Shown here: in pieces, positions 1 to 6,873 of the stretch
Numbering within the stretch: position 1 is the first letter of the stretch
Layout: every line of letters begins with the position of its first letter
NCBI GenBank assembly: GCA_946482595.1
Contig: CAMLSD010000061.1
Coordinates: forward strand, 1-30,258
DNA length: 30,258 nt
Origin: an uncultured Comamonadaceae bacterium
Lineage (GTDB): Bacteria > Pseudomonadota > Gammaproteobacteria > Burkholderiales > Burkholderiaceae
Direction of reading: 5' to 3'
Made by a program: the position numbers and the translations under genes
The notes under the pieces: generated by a model
Told to the model about the DNA's origin: nothing
Database searches by the model: none
The model's input: only the letters and a program-made list of their open reading frames with translations

Positions 1-296
1 TGGTGGGCGCGCCCGCCTGCGGCGACGTGATGAAGCTGCAGATCAAGGTGAACCCGCAGACCGGCGTGATCGAGGACGCACGCTTCAAGACCTACGGCTG
101 CGGTTCGGCCATTGCGTCGAGCTCCCTGGTCACCGAGTGGGTGAAGGGCAAGACCCTGGATGAAGCCATGACGATCCGCAACACGCAGATCGCCGAAGAG
201 CTGGCCCTGCCCCCGGTGAAGATCCACTGCTCGATCCTGGCCGAGGACGCCATCAAGGCGGCCGTGAGTGACTACAAGGCGAAGGCATCGCATTGA
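1..296 (+). CDS. iscU: IscU Fe-S cluster scaffold protein (5' truncated by window edge)
   Basis: Scaffold on which [2Fe-2S] and [4Fe-4S] clusters are assembled from sulfur delivered by IscS. The window holds the last 97 or so residues; the first 30 or so lie upstream. Visible are the three cluster cysteines in their family contexts ([17 protein letters not shown] and HCSILAEDA) and the LPPVK loop just before the third cysteine, which is the known recognition site for the chaperone HscA. The GTG at position 3 is an internal valine of the conserved VGAPACGD stretch, not a start. The reading frame ends 11 bases before the iscA start, as in an isc operon. IscR and IscS would be expected just outside the window. 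Confidence 0.97.
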   Translation, partial: VGAPACGDVMKLQIKVNPQTGVIEDARFKTYGCGSAIASSSLVTEWVKGKTLDEAMTIRNTQIAEELALPPVKIHCSILAEDAIKAAVSDYKAKASH

Positions 297-307
297 GTGT
301 CGACACC

Positions 308-631
308 ATGGCAGTGACCCTGACTGAAGCGGCGGCCCGCCATGTCGCCCGTTACATCACCAAGCGCGGCAAGGGCGTGGGGGTGCGCCTGGGCGTGAAG
401 ACCACAGGCTGCTCCGGCATGGCCTACAAGCTCGAATACGCCGATGAGGTGGCCCCTGAAGACCATGTGTTCGAAGGCCACGGTGTGAAGGTGCTGGTCG
501 ACCCCAAGAGCCTGCCCTACTTGGAAGGGACGCAGCTCGACTTCGTGCGTGAAGGGCTGAACGAGGGCTTCCGCTTCAACAACCCGAACGAGAAGGACCG
601 CTGCGGTTGCGGCGAGTCGTTCCGGATCTGA
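308..631 (+). CDS. iscA: IscA iron-sulfur cluster assembly protein
   Basis: A-type carrier or iron-binding protein that passes Fe-S clusters from IscU to apoproteins. With the ATG at 308 the protein has 107 residues and its three conserved cysteines fall at 35, 99 and 101 (GCSGM and CGCGESF), exactly the spacing of classical IscA. That decides the start against an in-frame TTG at 293, which would overlap the iscU stop and add five residues. No strong Shine-Dalgarno sequence is visible, so translation may be coupled to iscU. It lies between iscU and hscB on the same strand, as in the standard isc operon. Confidence 0.97.
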   Translation: MAVTLTEAAARHVARYITKRGKGVGVRLGVKTTGCSGMAYKLEYADEVAPEDHVFEGHGVKVLVDPKSLPYLEGTQLDFVREGLNEGFRFNNPNEKDRCGCGESFRI

Positions 632-699
632 GCTGGACACAACCTGCCGCCGCCTGCACCAACGCGAGCTTCAGGCAGGCCGGCGGGCATGGTGAGCAC

Positions 700-1221
700 A
701 TGACGACCCTGCAGTCCCACGACTTCGACCTGTTCGGCCTGCCCATGCGGTTTGCGCAATCTGCCGACGCGGTGGATGCACGCTGGAAGTCCCTGCAGGC
801 CGAAGTGCACCCTGACCGCTTTGCCGCAGAGGGCGCGGCGGCCCAGCGTGTGGCCATGCAATGGGCCGTGCGCGTGAACGAGGCGCACCAGCGTCTCAAG
901 GATCCGCTGCGCCGTGCGGCCTACCTGTGCGAGCTGCAGGGACACCCGATCCAGGCCGAGAAGAACACGGCCATGCCGCAGGCCTTCCTGATGCAGCAGC
1001 TCGAGTGGCGTGAGGCGCTTGACGAAGCTCACCGTGTGGAAGACCTCGAGGCGCTGGCAGAAGAGGTGTCGCTGCGCCGCCGCGCGCTGCTGGAGGAGCT
1101 CGAAGACTTGCTGGACCAGCGGCATGATCCTGCGGCGGCCGCCCAGGTGGTGCGCGCACTGATGTTCGTCGAGCGATTCGGCGAAGAGATCGAACGCCGT
1201 TTCGAGGCGCTGGAACACTGA
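700..1221 (+). CDS. hscB: HscB J-domain co-chaperone (Hsc20)
   Basis: J-type co-chaperone that brings IscU to HscA and stimulates its ATPase. The protein has 173 residues, close to the usual 171-175. The HPD tripeptide of the J domain is at residues 37-39 (EVHPDRF), followed by the helix containing [18 protein letters not shown]. The C-terminal half (about 85-170) is the helical IscU-binding domain. I chose the ATG at 700 because it gives the standard MxxxxHFDLFGLP-like N-terminus; the frame is open further upstream but that part has no family similarity. It sits 68 bp after iscA and 62 bp before hscA in one transcription unit. Confidence 0.96.
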   Translation: MTTLQSHDFDLFGLPMRFAQSADAVDARWKSLQAEVHPDRFAAEGAAAQRVAMQWAVRVNEAHQRLKDPLRRAAYLCELQGHPIQAEKNTAMPQAFLMQQLEWREALDEAHRVEDLEALAEEVSLRRRALLEELEDLLDQRHDPAAAAQVVRALMFVERFGEEIERRFEALEH

Positions 1222-1283
1222 ACAATCACGGGCCGGCGCGGGCAGCTCCACGCAACCGGTCGCACTTTCCACCGGGCACCACG

Positions 1284-3140
1284 ATGGCTCTCCTGCAGAT
1301 ATCCGAACCGGGCGCTTCGCCCGACCCGCACCAGCGACGCATCGCCGTCGGCATCGATCTGGGCACCACGCATTCGCTTGTGGCGGCCGTACGCAACGGT
1401 GTGGCCGAGTGCCTGCCGGACGAGCAGGGCAGGGTGATCCTGCCGTCTGCGGTGCGCTATCTGGGGCAGGGGCGTCGTGCGATCGGGTTCGATGCACTGG
1501 CCGAACAGGCGCAGGACCCCGAGAACACCATCGTTTCGGTCAAGCGGTTCATGGGCCGCGGCCTGTCCGACGTGGCCGGGCGCAACAAGCTGCCCTACGA
1601 CTTCGTCGATGCACCGGGCATGCTGCAGTTGCGCACGCGCGAAGGCGTGAAGTCGCCGGTCGAGGTGTCCGCCGAGATCCTGGCCACGCTGCGCTTTCGG
1701 GCCGAGGACACGTTTGGCGACGATGTCTTCGGCGCGGTCATCACCGTGCCTGCCTACTTCGACGACGCGCAGCGTCAGGCCACCAAGGACGCAGCACAGT
1801 TCGCAGGCCTCAACGTGCTGCGTCTGATCAACGAACCCACAGCCGCGGCCATCGCCTACGGGCTGGAGCACGGCAGCGAAGGCCTTTACGCGGTCTATGA
1901 CCTCGGGGGCGGCACCTTCGACATTTCGCTGCTGCGTCTGTCCAAGGGCATTTTCGAGGTCGTGGCCACCGGGGGCGATTCCGCGCTGGGCGGTGACGAC
2001 ATCGACCGACTGATTGCCGACTGGCTGCTGGCGCGCGCCGGTGTCGAGCTGCACTCGCCGCAGGACAAGCGCGCGGTGCTGGTTGCCGCCCGTGCCGCAA
2101 AAGAGGCGCTGTCCGACACCATGACCACACGCGTGCGTTGTGAGGTGGCGGGCCAGGCGCTCGACGTCGAGCTGACCCGCGACATGCTGGGCGAACTCGT
2201 GCAGCCGGTGCTGGACCGCACCCTCAGCGCGGTGCGCAAGGTGCTGCGCGATGCGAAGGTGACCAAAGACCAGGTGCAGGGCATCGTCATGGTCGGTGGG
2301 TCGACCCGCATGCCCCAGGTGCGCCAGGCGGTGGGCGACTACTTCGGCCGCGCGCCGCTGACCGACCTCAATCCCGATGAGGTGGTCGCGCTGGGCGCCG
2401 CCATCCAGGCCCATGCACTGGCGGGCCACCGTGACGGTGACGAGCTGCTGCTGCTCGACGTGATCCCGCTGTCGCTCGGCATGGAGACCATGGGCGGGCT
2501 GGTCGAGCGCATCATCCCGCGCAACACGCCCATTCCCACGGCACGTGGCCAGGACTTCACCACCTTCAAGGACGGGCAGACCGCCATTGCGATCCATGTG
2601 GTGCAGGGCGAGCGCGAGCTGGTGGCCGATTGCCGCTCGCTTGCGCGCTTCGAGCTACGTGGCATCCCGCCGATGGTGGCCGGTGCGGCGCGCATCCGCG
2701 TCGTGTTCGAGGTCGATGCCGATGGCCTGCTCAATGTGTCGGCGCGCGAGGAAGTCTCGGGCGTGCAAGCCACCGTGACCGTCAAGCCCAGCTATGGCCT
2801 GGCCGACGACGACATTGCCCGCATGCTCCAGGAAGGCTTCACGACCGCCGAGTCGGACATGCTGCAGCGCGCGCTGCGCGAGGCGCGCGTGGAGGCCGAG
2901 CGCATGGTGCTCGCCACGCGTTCGGCGCTGGCGGCCGACGGGGACCTGCTGGATGAGGTTCAACGTGCCGACATCGAGCAGCTCCTCGCGCAGCTGCAGG
3001 CCACGGCCTCGACCGAGGACCACCACGCCATCGAGGCGGCCATCAAGCAACTTGCACTTGGCACCGAGGCCTTCGCGGCCGAGCGCATGAACCGAAGCAT
3101 TCGCTCGGCCCTGTCGGGTCGCAGCGTCGAAGAGGTCTGA
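1284..3140 (+). CDS. hscA: HscA, specialised Hsp70 chaperone for Fe-S assembly
   Basis: DnaK-type ATPase that binds the LPPVK loop of IscU and drives cluster transfer to acceptors. It has 618 residues, the normal length. Hsp70 nucleotide-binding signatures are clear: phosphate 1 loop GIDLGTTHS (residues 23-31), the [19 protein letters not shown] stretch, the [15 protein letters not shown] phosphate 2 loop and the [13 protein letters not shown] signature. The substrate-binding domain follows from about 385 and the helical lid from about 500. Unlike DnaK it lacks the long acidic EEVK-type tail, though it does end in SVEEV. The N-terminus carries a 19-residue extension before the first Hsp70 strand, as in other HscA proteins. 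It follows hscB and precedes fdx by 11 bp. Confidence 0.97.
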   Translation: MALLQISEPGASPDPHQRRIAVGIDLGTTHSLVAAVRNGVAECLPDEQGRVILPSAVRYLGQGRRAIGFDALAEQAQDPENTIVSVKRFMGRGLSDVAGRNKLPYDFVDAPGMLQLRTREGVKSPVEVSAEILATLRFRAEDTFGDDVFGAVITVPAYFDDAQRQATKDAAQFAGLNVLRLINEPTAAAIAYGLEHGSEGLYAVYDLGGGTFDISLLRLSKGIFEVVATGGDSALGGDDIDRLIADWLLARAGVELHSPQDKRAVLVAARAAKEALSDTMTTRVRCEVAGQALDVELTRDMLGELVQPVLDRTLSAVRKVLRDAKVTKDQVQGIVMVGGSTRMPQVRQAVGDYFGRAPLTDLNPDEVVALGAAIQAHALAGHRDGDELLLLDVIPLSLGMETMGGLVERIIPRNTPIPTARGQDFTTFKDGQTAIAIHVVQGERELVADCRSLARFELRGIPPMVAGAARIRVVFEVDADGLLNVSAREEVSGVQATVTVKPSYGLADDDIARMLQEGFTTAESDMLQRALREARVEAERMVLATRSALAADGDLLDEVQRADIEQLLAQLQATASTEDHHAIEAAIKQLALGTEAFAAERMNRSIRSALSGRSVEEV

Positions 3141-3151
3141 GAAAGCCCCAC

Positions 3152-3490
3152 ATGCCCATCATCAAGATCCTGCCCCACGCCGAGTACTGCCCCCAGGGCG
3201 CCGAGATCCAGGCGCCGGCCGGCACATCCATTTGCGAGGCCCTGCTCGACAACGACATCGAGATCGAGCACGCCTGCGAAATGAGCTGCGCCTGCACGAC
3301 CTGCCATGTGATCGTGCGCGAAGGCATCGAGTCGCTCAACGAGCAGGACGAAAGCGAAGAGGACATGCTCGACCGCGCCTGGGGCCTGGAGCCCAATTCG
3401 CGCCTGTCGTGCCAGGCCATCCTGGCGCAGCAGGACGTGACCATCGAGATCCCGCGCTACTCGATCAATCACGCCAAGGAAAAGCACTGA
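3152..3490 (+). CDS. fdx: Isc-type [2Fe-2S] ferredoxin
   Basis: Adrenodoxin-like ferredoxin that supplies electrons during cluster assembly on IscU. It has 112 residues. Cluster cysteines are at 42, 48, 51 and 87 (ACEMSCACTTCHV and LSCQAI), the same positions as in E. coli Fdx. The acidic stretch around 60-73 (ESLNEQDESEEDML) is the partner-binding region typical of the family. It starts 11 bp after hscA and is the last recognisable isc gene: no iscX follows, since dnaQ starts only 54 bp downstream with its own promoter-like element. Confidence 0.97.
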   Translation: MPIIKILPHAEYCPQGAEIQAPAGTSICEALLDNDIEIEHACEMSCACTTCHVIVREGIESLNEQDESEEDMLDRAWGLEPNSRLSCQAILAQQDVTIEIPRYSINHAKEKH

Positions 3491-3532
3491 CGGTGCACCC
3501 GACGCCGGGGCGACGGCTCGTCCGGGCGCATC

Positions 3533-3538
3533 GATAAT
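3533..3538 (+). promoter_or_regulatory. -10 element of dnaQ, leaderless geometry
   Basis: GATAAT (5 of 6 to TATAAT) ends six bases before the dnaQ ATG at 3545. A start site about 7 bases after the hexamer would fall on the ATG itself. No convincing -35 is visible at the usual spacing. The same GATAATCGC string lies before the GTG start at 13561. Confidence 0.5.
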
Positions 3539-3544
3539 CGCTGC

Positions 3545-4252
3545 ATGACACGCCAGATCTTCTTCGACACCGAAACCACCGGCCTGAGTCCGGATGCGGG
3601 TGACCGCATCATCGAAATCGGCTGCGTCGAGTTCGTGAACCGCCGGCCCACGGGCAACAACAAGCACTTCTACATCAACCCCGAACGCGCCAACAGCGAG
3701 GACGCGGTCAAGATCCACGGGCTGACCGACGAGTTCCTGGCCGACAAGCCCGTGTTCGCGTCCATCGCCGACGAGTTGATGGAGTACCTGGCCGGGGCCG
3801 AGATCGTGATCCACAACGCCGGCTTCGACATCGGGTTCATGGATGCCGAACTGCGCCGGCTCGGCCAGCCTCGCTTCACGCAGCTCGTGGGCTCGGTGAC
3901 CGACACCTTGTTGATGGCGCGCGAGATGTTTCCGGGCAAGTCGAATTCGCTTGACGCGTTGTGCCGCCGCCTGGAGGTCGACAACAGCAACCGCACGCTG
4001 CACGGCGCCTTGCTCGACGCGGGTCTGCTTGCCGAGGTCTACATCCAGATGACGCGAGGGCAGGAGTCGCTCGTGATGGATGCCGGCGAATCGACGTCGC
4101 AGGAAGTGCAGGTCGACCATGTGGACCTCAGCCGCATTGCGATCACCGTGCTGCGCGCCGACGAGTCGGAAGCCCAGGCGCATGAGCAGGTGCTGGCCGA
4201 GCTCGATAAATCTTCAAAAGGCAAGACAATCTGGCGAACAGTTATGGCATAA
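3545..4252 (+). CDS. dnaQ: DNA polymerase III epsilon subunit (3'-5' proofreading exonuclease)
   Basis: Proofreading subunit of the replicative polymerase core. It has 235 residues. The DEDDh exonuclease residues are visible: D8 and E10 in FFDTETTGL, D95 in HNAGFDIGFMD, and H153 and D158 in LHGALLDAG. Residues from about 180 form the linker and the segment that binds the alpha subunit. The ATG at 3545 gives the usual short N-terminus before the first catalytic motif. The gene stands between the isc operon and a tRNA gene, and its stop codon overlaps the tRNA promoter. No Shine-Dalgarno sequence is seen, which fits a leaderless transcript. Confidence 0.96.
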   Translation: MTRQIFFDTETTGLSPDAGDRIIEIGCVEFVNRRPTGNNKHFYINPERANSEDAVKIHGLTDEFLADKPVFASIADELMEYLAGAEIVIHNAGFDIGFMDAELRRLGQPRFTQLVGSVTDTLLMAREMFPGKSNSLDALCRRLEVDNSNRTLHGALLDAGLLAEVYIQMTRGQESLVMDAGESTSQEVQVDHVDLSRIAITVLRADESEAQAHEQVLAELDKSSKGKTIWRTVMA

Positions 4253-4253
4253 T
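4223..4253 (+). promoter_or_regulatory. Probable sigma-70 promoter of tRNA-Val
   Basis: The -10 is CATAAT at 4248-4253 (5 of 6), the best -35 is AAGACA at 4223-4228 (4 of 6), with a long 19 bp spacer. The -10 covers the dnaQ stop codon (4250-4252). The expected start is near 4260, about 55 bases before the mature tRNA, leaving a GC-rich 5' leader to be removed by RNase P. Confidence 0.55.
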
Positions 4254-4314
4254 CTCGGTTTCCCGATGAGGGTGCGGCGCAAGACAGGCTGCCAACCCCC
4301 ACGGCGCCCGATTC

Positions 4315-4389
4315 GGGTGGTTAGCTCAGCGGTAGAGCACTGCCTTCACACGGCAGGGGTCACAGGTTCAATCCCTGTACCACCCACCA
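4315..4389 (+). tRNA. tRNA-Val (anticodon CAC)
   Basis: A complete cloverleaf of 75 nt can be folded by eye. The acceptor stem GGGTGGT pairs with ACCACCC (4379-4385). The D arm is GCTC-AGCGGTA-GAGC. The anticodon stem CTGCC/GGCAG encloses the loop TTCACAC with anticodon CAC at 4347-4349, which reads valine codon GUG. The T arm is ACAGG-TTCAATC-CCTGT. Discriminator A is at 4386 and the 3' CCA is encoded (4387-4389). A strong terminator follows, so it is a single-tRNA unit. Confidence 0.97.
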
Positions 4390-4394
4390 GAAAC

Positions 4395-4429
4395 AGGCCC
4401 TGCAGGCGATGTGCTTGCAGGGCCTTTTT
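4395..4429 (+). terminator. Rho-independent terminator after tRNA-Val
   Basis: The stem GGCCCTGCA (4396-4404) pairs perfectly with TGCAGGGCC (4416-4424), extended by A4395-T4425, around a short loop, and is followed by a run of five T (4425-4429). It begins six bases after the CCA end of the tRNA. Confidence 0.93.
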
Positions 4430-4474
4430 CCTTTTGTGCGTCCTGCACCTCATGTTGGTGGCTTGCGCCTTGCC

Positions 4475-4494
4475 GGTGCGAGCCAGCTCGCACC
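4475..4494 (-). terminator. U-less hairpin downstream of the SDR gene
   Basis: The perfect inverted repeat GGTGCGAGC/GCTCGCACC forms 8-9 bp with a tiny loop. It lies 18 bases past the stop of the minus-strand dehydrogenase, between it and the convergent tRNA unit. No T-run follows on either strand, so it may end or protect the mRNA without being a classical terminator. Confidence 0.45.
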
Positions 4495-4512
4495 AGAGTG
4501 AATGCAGGGGAT

Positions 4513-5331
4513 TCAGGCGTCGCGCACGTCGGCCACTGGCTCGTCACCGAAGTCGGGGCGCCGAAGGTAGGCCAGCACGCGTGCCGCGGCCTCGTCCGGC
4601 CCGCTCAACTGACCTTGTGCCTTGAGCTGCACGAATCGCTCGCGGTCAGGGAAGGCGTCAGGGTCGCCACTGCGCAGTTGCACCTGCATGTCGGTGTCGA
4701 TCACGCCCGGCGCCAGCGACACCACACGGGCGCCATCGGGCCGTCCAGCCTGCTCCAGTGCCATCGCGCGCGACAGGTGGTCCATGCCCGCCTTGGCGGC
4801 GCAGTAGGCGGCACTGCCGGCCATGGCCCGGCGCCCGAGGCCGGACGAAATGTTCAGGATGCGGCGCTGGCCTGCCGGCAATGCCCAGCCGCGCGTGCCG
4901 TCGAGGAAGGCCGCACTCAGCAGCAGGGCCGCCTCCAGGCCCACCCGCAAGGCCTGTGACAGATCGGCCAGCGCACTGTCCTCGACCGGGCCGAGGCGCG
5001 AGATGACACCCGCGTTGTTGATCAGCGTGGCACTGCGCCAGCCGGAGCGGGCCTGCGCCTGCAGCCATGCAGCCAGGCGCGCAGCGGCCTCGACCGGCGC
5101 ATTGAGGTCCTGTTCCCATTGCTCGCACGGCACCCCTTGTGCGAGGGCCTGTTCGTCGAGGATGGGCTGGCGGTGGCGCGACAGGCACACGAGGTGATGC
5201 CCCGGCACCAGCAACTGGCGAGCGATGGCCGCGCCCATGCCGCGCGAGGCGCCGGTGATGACGTAGAGGTCAGTCGCCTCTGCGGCCAGTGGGGTGTTGC
5301 GGTGCGGGTCGATGGGCTGTGTGTCGGGCAT
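4513..5331 (-). CDS. Short-chain dehydrogenase/reductase (SDR)
   Basis: NAD(P)-dependent oxidoreductase of the classical SDR fold, 272 residues. The cofactor motif TGASRGMG is at 26-33, NNAG at 105-108, the catalytic serine at about 162-163 (NISSGLG), and the YxxxK pair Y176/K180 (AAYCAAKAG). The segment VVSLAPGVIDTDMQ matches the usual post-catalytic PG motif. The overall look is closest to the benzil/sepiapterin-reductase-like group, but the substrate cannot be told. I chose the ATG at 5331; the longer open frame would run back through the riboswitch region on the other strand and has no SDR similarity. The gene stands alone, divergent from the Mn exporter gene. Confidence 0.9.
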   Translation of the reverse strand: MPDTQPIDPHRNTPLAAEATDLYVITGASRGMGAAIARQLLVPGHHLVCLSRHRQPILDEQALAQGVPCEQWEQDLNAPVEAAARLAAWLQAQARSGWRSATLINNAGVISRLGPVEDSALADLSQALRVGLEAALLLSAAFLDGTRGWALPAGQRRILNISSGLGRRAMAGSAAYCAAKAGMDHLSRAMALEQAGRPDGARVVSLAPGVIDTDMQVQLRSGDPDAFPDRERFVQLKAQGQLSGPDEAAARVLAYLRRPDFGDEPVADVRDA

Positions 5332-5424
5332 GGAGGATGATCCAGTGGCAAAGGGGGCTGGCGCGCTGGTGCATGTTGCCGGGGCTGGCGTGAACAAGGA
5401 CGCACACCGGCGCAAGGCTGCATT

Positions 5425-5451
5425 CTGGCAAACTGCGCTGGCTGTTACACT
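5425..5451 (+). promoter_or_regulatory. Promoter of the Mn riboswitch/exporter transcript
   Basis: An extended -10 (TG, one base, then TACACT at 5446-5451) is preceded by the weak -35 CTGGCA (5425-5430, 15 bp spacer). The expected start at about 5458 is where the 5' strand of riboswitch helix P1 begins. The stretch 5332-5424 upstream holds nothing else that I can recognise. Confidence 0.5.
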
Positions 5452-5456
5452 CGGCG

Positions 5457-5590
5457 GGTCATTGGGGAGTAGCTGACCTCCGACCGCGCCGCACGGCGCC
5501 ACCGAGAGGGGCACGCGTCAACACACTTGCAGCACGAGTCATCGTGCCGCATGGCGCGCGCAGTTCCTGAACCTGGCAAGACCTTTGACC
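5457..5590 (+). ncRNA. yybP-ykoY manganese riboswitch aptamer
   Basis: Both conserved halves of the yybP-ykoY family are present: GGGGAGTAG at 5464-5472 and GGCAAGACCTTTG at 5575-5587, with the middle element GTCAACACACTTG at 5517-5529. Helix P1 can form between GGTCA..GG (5457-5465) and CC..TGACC (5582-5590). In this family Mn2+ binds between the two conserved loops and turns on Mn2+ export genes. The gene 66 bases downstream encodes a GDT1/TMEM165-type transporter, a known target of this riboswitch class, which supports both calls. The terminal P1 bases also take part in the hairpin described next. Confidence 0.93.
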
Positions 5591-5627
5591 GCAGTGCACC
5601 CGCATGGGCCGGGGGCGTGCTGCGGTC
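5587..5627 (+). promoter_or_regulatory. Riboswitch expression-platform hairpin
   Basis: GACCGCAGTGCACCC (5587-5601) pairs with GGGCGTGCTGCGGTC (5613-5627), 14 of 15 positions with two G-U pairs, around an 11-base loop. Its first four bases are the 3' strand of aptamer helix P1, so the two structures exclude each other. No T-run follows, so control is more likely by ribosome access or Rho than by intrinsic termination; this is inference. Confidence 0.65.
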
Positions 5628-5655
5628 ATGCGTCGACGCCGGCCCCTGGCATCCC

Positions 5656-6231
5656 ATGGAAGCTTTCCTCGTCTCGACGGGTATCGTTGCGCTGGCTGAA
5701 ATCGGCGACAAGACCCAGCTCCTTTCCTTTTTCCTGGCCGCCCGGTTCCGGCGGCCGTGGCCCATCATTGCCGGCATCCTGGTGGCCACGCTGCTGAACC
5801 ATGCGGGCGCCGGGGCGCTGGGTGCCTGGCTCACCCACATGGCCGGCCCGGAGGTGATGCGCTGGGCCCTGGGCCTGTCGTTCCTGGCCATGGCAGGCTG
5901 GATGCTGGTCCCCGATCAGCTGGACGACAGCGACATGAAGCTCGCCCGGCTGGGGGTGTTCGGTGCGACCTTCGTGGCGTTTTTCCTGGCCGAGATGGGC
6001 GACAAGACTCAGATCGCTACCGTGGCGCTGGCCGCACGCTACGACACCTTCGTTGCAGTCGTGGCGGGCACCACGTTCGGCATGCTGGTGGCCAATGCGC
6101 CGGCCGTGCTGATCGGCGACCGCCTCGCACACCGCCTGCCGGTACGGGCCATCCATGCAGTGGCTGCCGCGGTGTTTGCCATCCTGGGCCTGGCCACGCT
6201 GCTGGGCATCGACCAACGGCTCGGCTGGTGA
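5656..6231 (+). CDS. GDT1/TMEM165 (UPF0016) family manganese exporter
   Basis: Inner-membrane cation transporter, 191 residues with about six membrane segments in two homologous halves. Each half carries the signature ExGDKT: AEIGDKTQL at 14-22 and AEMGDKTQI at 112-120. These acidic residues bind the transported cation in the family. Bacterial members (MneA type) export Mn2+. The yybP-ykoY riboswitch upstream makes manganese the likely substrate here. I chose the ATG at 5656 because the first ExGDKT motif then sits in the first membrane helix; a longer frame from 5527 would translate riboswitch sequence. No clear Shine-Dalgarno sequence is visible. Confidence 0.93.
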   Translation: MEAFLVSTGIVALAEIGDKTQLLSFFLAARFRRPWPIIAGILVATLLNHAGAGALGAWLTHMAGPEVMRWALGLSFLAMAGWMLVPDQLDDSDMKLARLGVFGATFVAFFLAEMGDKTQIATVALAARYDTFVAVVAGTTFGMLVANAPAVLIGDRLAHRLPVRAIHAVAAAVFAILGLATLLGIDQRLGW

Positions 6232-6241
6232 CGTGCAGGTG

Positions 6242-6262
6242 CCGGGCGCATGGAGCGCCCGG
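6242..6262. terminator. U-less hairpin between convergent exporter and phosphatase genes
   Basis: The perfect 8 bp inverted repeat CCGGGCGC/GCGCCCGG with a 5-base loop lies in the 34 bp gap between the two stop codons. It can fold in either transcript. No T-run follows on either side. Confidence 0.5.
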
Positions 6263-6265
6263 ACG

Positions 6266-6742
6266 TCAGAAACGGTCGATCAAGCCCGTCTGCTCGGCCG
6301 ATTCCGGGTTGGACCCGGCACGCTGCACACAACGCAGCGCCTCATCGCGATCCATCCCCAGGGCCTTGAGCACACAGGCCGCGGTGGTGCCGGTGCGCCC
6401 GATGCCAGCAGCGCAGTGCAGCATCACGTTATCGCCCTGGCGCAGCGCCGCGGCGATACGCACCACGCCCAGGGTGAAGGTGTCGCCGGCCAGCGCAATG
6501 CCGAAGTTGCGCATCTCGATCGTTTCCCAATGGAAGGGCAGGGTGCCTGCGGTGATCGCGGTGTGGTAGTCGGGCGACAGGCTGCGAACCTCGTGCATCG
6601 GGGTCAGGCACACCACCTGATGCAGTCCGGCCCGGCGCGCCTCCTCGAGGAAACTCGCCCATGGCTCCATGCGCCCAGGCATGGAGGCCAGCCACAGGGT
6701 GCCAGGCACCCCGGCAGGTAGATCGACGGAACGAAACGGCAT
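6266..6742 (-). CDS. Dual-specificity/tyrosine phosphatase family protein
   Basis: Cysteine-dependent phosphatase of the PTP superfamily, 158 residues. The P-loop HCAAGIGRTG (residues 109-118) has the nucleophile C110 and phosphate-binding R116 in the CxxGxxR pattern. The family's general-acid aspartate is not obvious; D59 in LSPDYH is one candidate. A conserved RAGSNPESAEQ stretch follows near the C-terminus. No signal peptide, so cytoplasmic. Substrate is unknown; small DSP-like bacterial proteins of this kind act on phosphoproteins, lipids or inositol phosphates. It is convergent with the Mn exporter and divergent from the diguanylate cyclase, with 131 bp between the starts. Confidence 0.85.
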   Translation of the reverse strand: MPFRSVDLPAGVPGTLWLASMPGRMEPWASFLEEARRAGLHQVVCLTPMHEVRSLSPDYHTAITAGTLPFHWETIEMRNFGIALAGDTFTLGVVRIAAALRQGDNVMLHCAAGIGRTGTTAACVLKALGMDRDEALRCVQRAGSNPESAEQTGLIDRF

Positions 6743-6873
6743 GGCATGCTTCGCAGATGGAGCCCCACTGTAGCGCGCCCGCCCCCCTGAGTCAGGGGGA
6801 TCGCCTCAAGGCGTGCGGGAGTACGCCGAAATTGCCAGAAGGGTGTGATCGCGCCCCACGAGCCGTACCGTCG

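Noticed and set aside
1029..2597. A 522-codon minus-strand open frame opposite hscA
   Set aside because: Shadow of hscA with no domain; the real gene has all Hsp70 signatures.
4315..4440. tRNA-Val as an integration site for a genomic island
   Set aside because: No integrase, no repeated copy of the tRNA 3' end seen downstream, and the genes that follow are ordinary chromosomal ones.
5332..5514. Longer N-terminus for the SDR protein
   Set aside because: The extra 61 codons run through the promoter and riboswitch of the opposite strand and have no SDR similarity; ATG 5331 gives a normal length.
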